A stretch of DNA of 64,000 nt from an uncultured bacterium (GTDB taxonomy: Bacteria; Planctomycetota; UBA1135; GCA-002686595): contig CALBMX010000027.1 of NCBI GenBank assembly GCA_937896235.1, positions 52,362-116,361 on the forward strand. The letters are read 5' to 3'. Below the pieces are notes generated by a model, which saw only the letters and a program-made list of their open reading frames with translations, had not been told where the DNA came from and did no database searches. This document shows, one piece after another, positions 17,178-24,471 of this stretch. Numbering within the stretch: position 1 is the first letter of the stretch; each line of letters opens with the position of its first letter. The translations under genes were made by a program, and so were the position numbers.

Positions 17178-17848
17178 CCAAGCCAAGACAGCAACAGGGT
17201 TCCGAGGTTCTCCATTCCCGTTTGGATCCGGCTCTCGAATCCGCTGAGGCTCGCACTGTCGGACTCATCCGTAATCGCACGGAGCTCAAGAAAAGGAACC
17301 CGCTGAAAACGGGCCGCCTTTGCACCACCCGCTCCTTCCCATGCCACGCATAGCGCGCCGGTCTCCATATGGAGTGCTCTCTTTCGAGCCGCGCTGACGA
17401 TGTCTTCGTCACCGCTCGCAATAGCCCCCGAGTGGGTCTGAAAGCGGCCCTGTTCTGGGCGTGCGGACCAGATGGATTCAAGCAGCTCCCCGTTGCAAGG
17501 ATACCGGGGCGCCAAGCGCGGCCCACCAAAGCGAATTCTGTAGTCGTGCTCGATCGTGTGCGCGCCAAGAACGACATCGCCCAGAGTGACGCTGCTGTCG
17601 AGCGAGCCTGCGGCGCCCGCAGCAAGTACGGCGCGCGGCATCTGGCCTCGCAACAACAAGTACTGAGCAATCGTGGCGAACTTCGCTTTGCCGTGCCCGC
17701 CAACCGCGACCTCGAGATCGAGGCTCGGGAACAGCCATGTTGGGGTGCGGCCCGCGACGACTTCGCGCTGATGACCCATCTCTCCCAAGTACGCGCAAAG
17801 ACCTTCAAACTCGATTTGGAGGGGGGTGATGACAAGAACTCGCTCCAC
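17174..17848 (-). CDS. Nucleoside phosphorylase-family hydrolase (MTA/SAH nucleosidase or futalosine hydrolase-like)
   Basis: About 224 residues with the nucleoside phosphorylase fold. MERVLVITPLQIEFEGL resembles the MTAN N-terminus. AVLAAGAAGSLDSSVTLGDVVLG is like the family's G(S/T)AGGL...GDVV block. METGALCVAWEGA with VPFLELRAITDESD matches the catalytic ExxA...R(a/s)IsD region. Candidates are 5'-methylthioadenosine/SAH nucleosidase (recycling), and MqnB, which cleaves futalosine in menaquinone synthesis. I lean to neither strongly. GTG 17848, just after the preceding stop, is preferred to GTG 17875. Its stop shares the bases CTAG with the stop of the convergent WecA-like gene. Confidence 0.7.
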   Translation of the reverse strand: MERVLVITPLQIEFEGLCAYLGEMGHQREVVAGRTPTWLFPSLDLEVAVGGHGKAKFATIAQYLLLRGQMPRAVLAAGAAGSLDSSVTLGDVVLGAHTIEHDYRIRFGGPRLAPRYPCNGELLESIWSARPEQGRFQTHSGAIASGDEDIVSAARKRALHMETGALCVAWEGAGGAKAARFQRVPFLELRAITDESDSASLSGFESRIQTGMENLGTLLLSWLG

Positions 17849-17850
17849 GA

Positions 17851-18132
17851 TTAGCGCTCTTCGGCCGCTCTCCACTCCAGACGTTTTTGGCCTCGCAATC
17901 GTTTGACCGCTGCCTCGATTTCCTGGGCCTCACCTTGATCGAGAAAAGGACCAAAGTGCTTCGCGATTCTCCACGGCCTACCCGCGCGTGTTGACCGCGC
18001 ACCACCAACAAGCTCGCCATTGTGCTGGCGCAACCTGCGAGCTGGATCCGTAGCTACACCGACGTAAGTACGCGGAAGGGTTTCGGACTGCAGCACGTAA
18101 ACGAACCAGTCGGTACAAGAGTCTTCGATCAC
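17851..18132 (-). CDS. GIY-YIG nuclease-domain protein (UPF0213 type)
   Basis: A 93-residue single-domain protein. FVYVLQSE corresponds to the GIY strand and [17 protein letters not shown] to the YIG strand with its conserved Arg. The metal-binding Glu lies in [18 protein letters not shown] is also typical of the small YhbQ/UPF0213 family. Such proteins are thought to cleave nucleic acids, but few have a known role. The gene lies 12 bases after the PPIase gene and directly before the nucleosidase gene, on the same strand. Confidence 0.75.
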   Translation of the reverse strand: MIEDSCTDWFVYVLQSETLPRTYVGVATDPARRLRQHNGELVGGARSTRAGRPWRIAKHFGPFLDQGEAQEIEAAVKRLRGQKRLEWRAAEER

Positions 18133-18144
18133 AGGCAGTCGTTT

Positions 18145-19245
18145 CTACCGGCGCTCGACTTTGGTCTCTCGGAATAGTCGGCCAGTGAGGGCTGCGCGCT
18201 CGGCGTAAGAGGCCTCCTTGGCTTTCAGTTCTACGAAGAGGAGCTCTCTCACATCTTCGAATTTAGTCATGACGCGGGACTCGACTTTTAGCAAGTGGAG
18301 ACCAGAGGCACCGGTGACGGGTCCAACCACCTCTCCGATCGAAGCGGCGTGGACTGCGCTTGCGATTGCTTCACCGTAGTGCTTGAAGTTGTAGCCTGGG
18401 ATGACCCCGGCATTTTGGTTCACCGAGAGATCGTGGCTCTCGGCGCGGCATAACGTGTCAAATTCCTCGCCTTCGGCAACTCGTATCATGAGCTCTTTAG
18501 CCTTGGCATCCATTGCTCGATCGAGGTGCATGTTCGTCAAGAGTTCGGGTGGCGTGCCCTTGGCTTGTAGCGCTGATTTTGTTCGCGAGCGGTTCAGCAT
18601 GAGGTGGCGGAGGACAACCTTCTCACCGTCCAATCCATACGCAAAGTCGAACTGTGTGCGCAGCTGCTCTTCGGTGGGGATGCGAAGTTTCTTGATGATC
18701 AAGTTCTCCTGCATGGTCGCGAGCTGACCGATGAAGTACTGCGCTTGATAGCGCTCCTTGGTGTAGCCCAACGAATCGAGATTGCTCATAACCTCGTCGG
18801 TGTTCCCGTGGCTGCGCGCGAGCATCATGGCCCACTCTTGCGTCCAGGCTGCTTCGAGCTGGTCCTCGGTAACCTTCAGCTGTAAGCGCCTTGCCTCAGC
18901 ATCTAGGAGGCGCCGGTGGATCATGTCACCGAGGGGGCCGTAGGCATTTAGGCGGAACAGCTCCTCCTTATATTCTTCCAGGGTGATCACCTTGTCTCCA
19001 ATGCGCGCTACCACTCCCGGAGGCAAGTCGGAAACTTCGGAATCGCCTTTGAGATTCCTCGTGTCCTCTGGCCCTTGATTTCTGGTTTCTTTTTCCGATC
19101 CATCTTGCGGCTGGTTTTGGGGCCCCGTTTGCGGCTGAGCAGAGAGAGGGGCACTTTCGCGATTTAGGAGCTCGAACAGGCCACAGGGCGCAGGAGCGGC
19201 GATCGGGGAGCTTGAAGTGGCAAAGAGGAGGGCAACTAGGAACAT
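18145..19245 (-). CDS. Periplasmic peptidyl-prolyl cis-trans isomerase, parvulin/SurA-like
   Basis: An exported 366-residue protein. The start ATG 19245 gives a signal peptide (FLVALLFATSSSPIAAPA). A Gln/Glu-rich linker is followed by a SurA-like N-terminal helical domain: VVARIGDKVITLEEYKEELF and DMIHRRLLDAEARRLQLKV. The parvulin domain is at about 205-350: VLRHLMLNRS, then AESHDLSVNQNAGVIPGYNF, GEVVGPVTGASGLHLLKVESR. A TTG at 19266 in frame would add seven residues. Its likely task is folding of outer-membrane or secreted proteins, which fits a diderm cell. It is first in a minus-strand trio. Confidence 0.8.
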   Translation of the reverse strand: MFLVALLFATSSSPIAAPAPCGLFELLNRESAPLSAQPQTGPQNQPQDGSEKETRNQGPEDTRNLKGDSEVSDLPPGVVARIGDKVITLEEYKEELFRLNAYGPLGDMIHRRLLDAEARRLQLKVTEDQLEAAWTQEWAMMLARSHGNTDEVMSNLDSLGYTKERYQAQYFIGQLATMQENLIIKKLRIPTEEQLRTQFDFAYGLDGEKVVLRHLMLNRSRTKSALQAKGTPPELLTNMHLDRAMDAKAKELMIRVAEGEEFDTLCRAESHDLSVNQNAGVIPGYNFKHYGEAIASAVHAASIGEVVGPVTGASGLHLLKVESRVMTKFEDVRELLFVELKAKEASYAERAALTGRLFRETKVERR

Positions 19246-19320
19246 AGAAAAGGTGGGGTGAGGCAAAGGTTAGAAGTGGCGTCATCTCATCATGTCATGA
19301 CGATCGGTGCCTGTCAGCAC

Positions 19321-19349
19321 TTGCCTCGGAGGCTCGCTGCGAAGATAAT
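19321..19349 (+). promoter_or_regulatory. Sigma-70-type promoter
   Basis: TTGCCT (19321-19326) and GATAAT (19344-19349) are 17 bases apart. Transcription would start near 19356, about 67 bases before the metallophosphoesterase ATG. It may also serve yidC and mnmE, which follow at short distances on the same strand. Confidence 0.6.
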
Positions 19350-19422
19350 CCTGCGCCATTGTTCCAGCGACTAGGCAGACCTAGGCACCTTTCAGAGGGC
19401 CGGCCTCCTGCAGCGCGCTCAC

Positions 19423-20322
19423 ATGCCAAGCAGAGCTTCCGTTTTGACATATCCATTAACAGCTATCATCTCCGACTTGCATAGCAACGTGCCCGCCCTT
19501 GAGGTGGCACTGCGAGATGCATTCCAGCGCGGCGTGCGGCGCTTTGTGTGTCTCGGGGATGTTGTGGGGTATGGCGCAGAGCCTCGCAAGTGTTTGGATT
19601 GGATCATGCAGCTCGCAACCAGCGAGCCTGAGGTTCCTGAGGATTTGGGCGTTGTGTTCGAGGGAAAACTCGAGCCGGGACTGTGTTTGATGGGCAACCA
19701 CGAGCACGCGCTCATTAATTCGCCCGAGGACTTCAACCCCAAGGCGCGCGCAGCGATCGAATGGACGCACGAAGAGCTAGGACGCGGCGGACGTGAACGC
19801 GGCTTCGCCTATTGGGATTTCCTGGGTGAACTCAAGTCCTCTGCGGCGGATGATGTCGCACAATTCGTCCATGGCTCACCTCGTGATCCGGTCCGTGAAT
19901 ACGTGATTCCGCGTGACTCGCAAGATCCGATCAAGCTCGCGATGCTGTTTGCCCCGATGGAGCGAGGCGTGTGCTTTGTTGGCCATAGCCACATTCCAGC
20001 GGTCTATTACGAGGACGGCCGCATCTTCATCCCCAAGGTTAATCCGGCAACGCACGAGGATGGGGTTGAAGGACCTTACTCACTCGGAGTACCCGGAACT
20101 GGCAGTGTAGCCGCGGACGCAAAACTTCCGCGTGCCATTGTCAACGTTGGATCCGTCGGGCAACCGCGCGACGGCGATCCGCGACTCTCTTACGTGCTGT
20201 TCGATGGGGAAAATATCTCCTTTGTTCGCTTGCAATACGATGTCGAGGCTGCCGCTGACAAAATCTTCGGCGTCTCTGAACTCCCCGACTACCTTGCTGA
20301 GCGCCTTGCAAAAGGTCGCTAG
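19423..20322 (+). CDS. Calcineurin-like metallophosphoesterase
   Basis: A 299-residue soluble protein with the complete two-metal phosphoesterase motif set: SDLHSN, GDVVGYG, GNHEHA, GHSHIP and the C-terminal NVGSVGQPRDGDPR. This last motif is typical of the YfcE/PrpE-like branch, which includes phosphodiesterases and protein phosphatases. The substrate cannot be told from sequence. An extra segment of about 100 residues between the GNHE and GHSH motifs contains basic and acidic patches. It lies 23 bases upstream of yidC and may share its message. Confidence 0.82.
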   Translation: MPSRASVLTYPLTAIISDLHSNVPALEVALRDAFQRGVRRFVCLGDVVGYGAEPRKCLDWIMQLATSEPEVPEDLGVVFEGKLEPGLCLMGNHEHALINSPEDFNPKARAAIEWTHEELGRGGRERGFAYWDFLGELKSSAADDVAQFVHGSPRDPVREYVIPRDSQDPIKLAMLFAPMERGVCFVGHSHIPAVYYEDGRIFIPKVNPATHEDGVEGPYSLGVPGTGSVAADAKLPRAIVNVGSVGQPRDGDPRLSYVLFDGENISFVRLQYDVEAAADKIFGVSELPDYLAERLAKGR

Positions 20323-20345
20323 CTCAAAAACCGCTCCCTCCTAAA

Positions 20346-22355
20346 ATGGATAAGCGCCTCTTCCTGGCGATGCTTTTGTCGCTCGCCGTTTGGTTTCTTT
20401 GGCTACAGATTTTCCCGCCTCCCGTGCGTGAAGAGCAGCCGAGAGTTGACCTTCCTGGTCTCGAATCCTCCGAGCTTCCAGGCTCTCAATCGAACTTGCC
20501 CAAGGGCGCGTTCGAGGGGACGCCCGCGATTGCCGAGAACCTACCTGGACGCGAAGTCGCTAGTGCGCCTCGGAGCGAAACCCTGATTTTTCGCAGTGCG
20601 GCAAAAGGTTCTGATGGCACTGGGGATTCGGCTCTAGATGGCGGGCTTTGGCGCGCGACGTTCGACAACCGAGGGGGCCGCCTAGTCGAGCTACGCACGG
20701 GGCACTACAGCGACAAGCTCGGTCTAAGTGACGAAGAGCTGTCCAACCCGGAGCACTGGCCGGTTCTCTTGAGTGCAGTAGAGACGGCTGCACCTGGATT
20801 CGGTGGCATGACGGGCTCGCTGCTTCTCGACACCTCAATCTCAAGCCAGGCGCTAGCGAACGAGCCCTTGTCCGAAGCGCTTTGGAAGATGGAAGTTCTG
20901 GGTCCCGAGGAGGCACCAACTGGAGTCGAGTTCAGCTTGTCGCCGGGTACAGGCGTTCGTTTTGTGAAGCGTTTTGAGGTCGCCCACGACAGCCTCTCGG
21001 GGTGGGAGTTCCTCCTTACTCTTAGCATCGAAAACAAAGACGGGGTCAAAGCAGGTCCGCGTCTGTTCGACTTCACGCCTGCGGCATGTGTTCCTCCGGC
21101 ACTTGCTGACAAGTTCTATATTGAACCGCGCGCTGTCGCGGTTGGCCCAGCAGGCGACTTGGATCCCTCCATTGACGACGCTCAAATGCGGATCTCGGGC
21201 GCGACTTTGGCAGGACCTCTTGAGGTGGCTGCGCCGCTTGACTACGCAGGTGCGCACAATAAGTACTTCGCGTTCTTGATGCGGGGAGCTGACGAGGCGA
21301 GCACCGCCTCGCTTGCCGGCAGCAATTTTCGGCGCTTCTCTGAGACCGGGAAGATCGAGACGAACTGGGTGGTAGCCGATGTTGTACTCGAGCTCGCCGT
21401 TCCCGCCAAAGGGGAGACGCGAACCTGGAGCTACCGCGTCTACGCTGGTCCGAAAGATCCCAACATCTTTAAAGCCGACCACGCGACCTATTCCGCTGTG
21501 ATTGAAAAGGACCTGAACTTCTTCTCGGGCATCGGGAAGCTGCTGCTGGGGATTCTTCGGGTCATTGAGCGGGCAACCGGCAACTTCGGTTGGGCCATTA
21601 TCATCCTGACCTTTTGTATTCGGGGCCTTCTCTTCCCGTTGAACCGCCGCTCGCAGACGTCGATGGCGCGCTATCAGAAGAAGATGAAGCGCGTGCAGCC
21701 AAAGATCGACGCGATCAAGGCTAAGTATGCGAACGACCGTCAATCGCAGACACGCGAGCAGCAGAAGCTGATGCAAGAAGAGGGCATTTTCCCGCCGCTT
21801 GGTGGGTGCCTGCCTATCTTTGTGCAGATGCCGGTCTTCTTCGGATTGTTCTCCGCCTTGCGGACTAGCATCGATTTGCGCCAGGCACCATTCATTGGCT
21901 ACATCCAGGACCTCTCCCGTCCGGATGCGTTGTTTGCGTTTGAAAAAACAATCGACGTCGCGTTCTTGCCGACGATGTCGAGCTTCAACTTGCTCCCGAT
22001 TATCATGGTCGTGATGTGGGTTTTGCAGCAGGCGACGATGCCGAAGCCAGCCGACGAGCAGGCAGCGAAGATGCAGCGCATCATGATGTTCATGCCTGTG
22101 ATGATGGGCTTCTTTCTGTACAACTATGCGGCGGGCCTTTCGCTGTACATGATCACGCAATCGACGCTTGGTATTTTCGAACAGAAGGTCATCAAGAAGC
22201 TCTGGCCCGTGGACGACACCATGCCTGACAAGCCGAAAAAAGGCTGCGCCCCATTTGCTGGCGCCATGGAAAAGCTGGCGGAGAAGCAGAAGGAGCAGCT
22301 CAAGTTGGCAGAGACACAAAAGGCGCGGCAGGCCAAAAAGAAGGGCAAGCGCTAG
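20346..22355 (+). CDS. yidC: Membrane protein insertase YidC
   Basis: Inserts and folds inner-membrane proteins, alone or with SecYEG. Of 669 residues, the first has the typical N-terminal anchor (LFLAMLLSLAVWFLWLQIF). The large periplasmic beta domain spans about 60-390. The conserved core is NFGWAIIILTFCIRGLLFPL, KMKRVQPKIDAIKAKY, EEGIFPPLGGCLPIFVQMPV and, further on, FLYNYAAGLSLYMITQS. The C-terminal tail is Lys-rich (about 30 residues), as in YidC forms that bind ribosomes. The periplasmic domain marks a Gram-negative type. mnmE follows after 18 bases, a common pairing. Confidence 0.96.
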   Translation: MDKRLFLAMLLSLAVWFLWLQIFPPPVREEQPRVDLPGLESSELPGSQSNLPKGAFEGTPAIAENLPGREVASAPRSETLIFRSAAKGSDGTGDSALDGGLWRATFDNRGGRLVELRTGHYSDKLGLSDEELSNPEHWPVLLSAVETAAPGFGGMTGSLLLDTSISSQALANEPLSEALWKMEVLGPEEAPTGVEFSLSPGTGVRFVKRFEVAHDSLSGWEFLLTLSIENKDGVKAGPRLFDFTPAACVPPALADKFYIEPRAVAVGPAGDLDPSIDDAQMRISGATLAGPLEVAAPLDYAGAHNKYFAFLMRGADEASTASLAGSNFRRFSETGKIETNWVVADVVLELAVPAKGETRTWSYRVYAGPKDPNIFKADHATYSAVIEKDLNFFSGIGKLLLGILRVIERATGNFGWAIIILTFCIRGLLFPLNRRSQTSMARYQKKMKRVQPKIDAIKAKYANDRQSQTREQQKLMQEEGIFPPLGGCLPIFVQMPVFFGLFSALRTSIDLRQAPFIGYIQDLSRPDALFAFEKTIDVAFLPTMSSFNLLPIIMVVMWVLQQATMPKPADEQAAKMQRIMMFMPVMMGFFLYNYAAGLSLYMITQSTLGIFEQKVIKKLWPVDDTMPDKPKKGCAPFAGAMEKLAEKQKEQLKLAETQKARQAKKKGKR

Positions 22356-22373
22356 CGCTCGCCTAGGCCTCTG

Positions 22374-23843
22374 ATGGATACGATTGTCGCCGTCTCGAGT
22401 CCGCCTGGACCGGGTGCGCGCGCCGTTGTGCGCCTATCGGGCCGTAGTGCGAAGGCGATCGTCGAACAAGTTTGGACGTCCGTACCGGAATCCCCGGATT
22501 GTGGTACGGACGCAAGCTCTATTCCGGATCGTCGCGCCGTGCTCGCCGGGCATTTTGACGATGGTGTTGGCCTTCTACCGGGCTACCTCTTTTGGATGCC
22601 GGGACCGGCCTCTTACACACGGGAGGATGTGATTGAGCTGCACCTGCCTGGCTCGCCTCCGCTAGTTGATGCGGCCCTCGCACAGCTTTTTCTCTTAGGC
22701 GCGAGGTTGGCGGAACCCGGTGAGTTCACGCGTCGCGCGTTTTTGAATGGTCGCCTTGATTTGACTCGCGCCGAAGGTGTTCTTGGCTTGATCGAGGCGT
22801 CGGATCTAGCGGCCCAGCGCTCGGCGTCCAAGTTACTGGTTGGGGGTCTAGGTCGTCGCATCTCGGCATTGCGCGAGGGAGTGGAAAACTTGCGAGCGCT
22901 TGCCGAGGCGAGTCTCGACTTTGATACGGCAGAGACTGGCCACGTGGACACAACCCAGCTGCAGGCACTTGCCGCAGATCTTGAGGTGGCGTTGGGCGAG
23001 GCGCTCCTGTGGGAAGAGCGCCGCGAGCCATCCAAGGGGCGACCAAGGGTTGTCCTAGCGGGGCGTCCGAACGCTGGGAAGAGTAGCCTGTTCAATCGGC
23101 TGACCATGGAAACTCGCGCAGAGGCGAAGGCGAGCGAGCTTGGAAGAGCACTGGTGAGTGATCTCGCGGGAAGTACACGCGACGGCGTGTCGGGCATTTG
23201 GCGCATCTTCGGGGTTGATGTTGAGCTGATGGATGCGCCGGGGATTGAGGTCGTTTCGGAAAGCGCGGACGCGAGTGCAAAGGCGCAGGAGCTGGCACGT
23301 GGCGAGCGAAGTGGGGCCGACCTCATCCTGTGGGCAGTCGCGCCGGAAAGTGTAGTTGAGGTCCAGCTCCAATCAGATGCACAGCAGCTGCTTGAAACGG
23401 GAAACCCCGTGATCTGCGCATTCACCAAGAGTGATCAAACATCCTTGCAAGAAGGAGCCGACTCTGCTGGGGGGATCTCCATGACGGGCCTTCCGCCCGG
23501 AGATTGTGTGACCTTGTCCTCCAAGACCGGCGCGGGTATCTCCAGCCTGGAAGACGCCGTGGGGGAGAAGTTGGGACTTCGGCGGGCTGGTCGGGATCCC
23601 GGAGCGACTGTTGTTGCCGCTGCCGCCCTAGGTCGGGAGCTCTCGGCGCGGCACAAGACGGCGATTCAAGGTGCATTGCGGGCCTTGGATGAGGCCCGGG
23701 GCGCCCTCGTAGCCCAGATTCCCCTTGATCTCATCGCAGAGACCCTGCGCGAGGCCACGGATGAGTTGGACTCCGTGACGGGCGAAACGACCCCAGAGGA
23801 CCTTCTGGACCGTATTTTTGCAGGCTTTTGCCTGGGGAAATAA
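22374..23843 (+). CDS. mnmE: tRNA uridine-5-carboxymethylaminomethyl modification GTPase MnmE
   Basis: With MnmG it modifies U34 of certain tRNAs. The N-terminal folate-binding domain has AVSSPPGPGARAVVRLSG and PGEFTRRAFLNGRLDLTRAE. The G domain, set in a helical domain, has G1 GRPNAGKSS (230-238), G2 region GSTRD, G3 as DAPG instead of the usual DTAG, and G4 as TKSD. It ends with the family's FCLGK, whose Cys is functionally important. Its 489 residues are slightly longer than usual. No MnmG is in the window. The next gene starts 130 bases on, behind its own promoter. Confidence 0.95.
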   Translation: MDTIVAVSSPPGPGARAVVRLSGRSAKAIVEQVWTSVPESPDCGTDASSIPDRRAVLAGHFDDGVGLLPGYLFWMPGPASYTREDVIELHLPGSPPLVDAALAQLFLLGARLAEPGEFTRRAFLNGRLDLTRAEGVLGLIEASDLAAQRSASKLLVGGLGRRISALREGVENLRALAEASLDFDTAETGHVDTTQLQALAADLEVALGEALLWEERREPSKGRPRVVLAGRPNAGKSSLFNRLTMETRAEAKASELGRALVSDLAGSTRDGVSGIWRIFGVDVELMDAPGIEVVSESADASAKAQELARGERSGADLILWAVAPESVVEVQLQSDAQQLLETGNPVICAFTKSDQTSLQEGADSAGGISMTGLPPGDCVTLSSKTGAGISSLEDAVGEKLGLRRAGRDPGATVVAAAALGRELSARHKTAIQGALRALDEARGALVAQIPLDLIAETLREATDELDSVTGETTPEDLLDRIFAGFCLGK

Positions 23844-23911
23844 CCTCGTAAAGGAATCCGATTCGGGCACAAGTGGGGGCTGGACACAACTTAGCGCTCC
23901 CAGCCGTGAGA

Positions 23912-23959
23912 ACACCTCTGCTAGGGGGATTGAGGCTGTTGACACACTACATATAGTGT
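23912..23959 (+). promoter_or_regulatory. Pair of NrdR boxes before nrdR
   Basis: The downstream box at 23944-23959, acactacatatagtgt, matches the NrdR box consensus (acaCwAtATaTwGtgt) at 15 of 16 positions. It lies in a perfect inverted repeat, ACACACTA-CATA-TAGTGTGT (23942-23961). A degenerate partner, acacctctgctagggg, lies at 23912-23927, exactly 32 bases upstream. That is the usual spacing of paired NrdR boxes. NrdR probably represses its own operon here. Confidence 0.75.
23930..23957 (+). promoter_or_regulatory. Promoter of nrdR overlapping the NrdR box
   Basis: TTGAGG (23930-23935) and TATAGT (23952-23957) are 16 bases apart. The -10 element lies inside the NrdR box, so bound repressor would block RNA polymerase. 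The start of transcription would be about ten bases before the nrdR ATG. Confidence 0.5.
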
Positions 23960-23973
23960 GTTCTCCTTACCGT

Positions 23974-24471
23974 ATGAGATGCCAACGCTGCAAAGAAGAC
24001 CACGACCGTGTGGTGGATTCCCGGACCTCGGCCGATAGCCGAGCCATTCGGCGTCGGCGAGAGTGCTTGGCCTGTGGATTGCGTTATACGACCTATGAGC
24101 GCGTGGAGTCCACGCCTCTTCGCGTAGTCAAGAAAAGCGGCGAGCGCGTTCGATTCGATCGTGATCGCATTCTGACAGGTATGGTGATTGCCTGCGAAAA
24201 GCTTGACGTGTCGCTCGAGGACCTTGAGCTTGCAGCATCGCGAATCGAAGTCGGATGCCAAGAGGAATTCGATCGCGAGGTTCCCAGCGCGGTGATCGGA
24301 AACCTAGTGATGGATGAGCTGCGTGGGCTCCATCAGGTGGCCTATGTTCGCTTCGCGAGTGTCTATCGCGAGTTCAAAGATACCGAGGAGTTCCGGCGAG
24401 AGCTCGAGAAGCTCGTTCACGAGAGCGGGTCAGCTAAGTCTGCGATTGCGGCTGTGGACAGGAACGCATGA
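23974..24471 (+). CDS. nrdR: Transcriptional repressor NrdR
   Basis: Nucleotide-sensing repressor of ribonucleotide reductase genes. The zinc ribbon has Cys3, Cys6, Cys31 and Cys34, with the family run DSRTSADSRAIRRRRECLAC. The ATP-cone follows: LRVVKKSGERVRFDRDRILT through VRFASVYREFKD. The length of 165 residues is normal. ATG 23974 gives the canonical MRCQRC (usually MxCPxC); a longer frame upstream lacks homology. Two NrdR boxes precede it, which indicates autoregulation. The stop overlaps the next ATG as ATGA, so the double-ATP-cone protein is made with it. Confidence 0.95.
   Translation: MRCQRCKEDHDRVVDSRTSADSRAIRRRRECLACGLRYTTYERVESTPLRVVKKSGERVRFDRDRILTGMVIACEKLDVSLEDLELAASRIEVGCQEEFDREVPSAVIGNLVMDELRGLHQVAYVRFASVYREFKDTEEFRRELEKLVHESGSAKSAIAAVDRNA

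Noticed and set aside
20853..22319. Open frame of 488 codons antisense to yidC
   Set aside because: It lies opposite a certain yidC, has an odd His/Arg/Leu-rich composition, no motif and no start context. It reflects the high GC codon use of yidC.
22348..22359. Palindrome AGCGCTAGCGCT at the yidC stop
   Set aside because: No loop or following T-run, and mnmE starts 15 bases later on the same strand. Likely chance.
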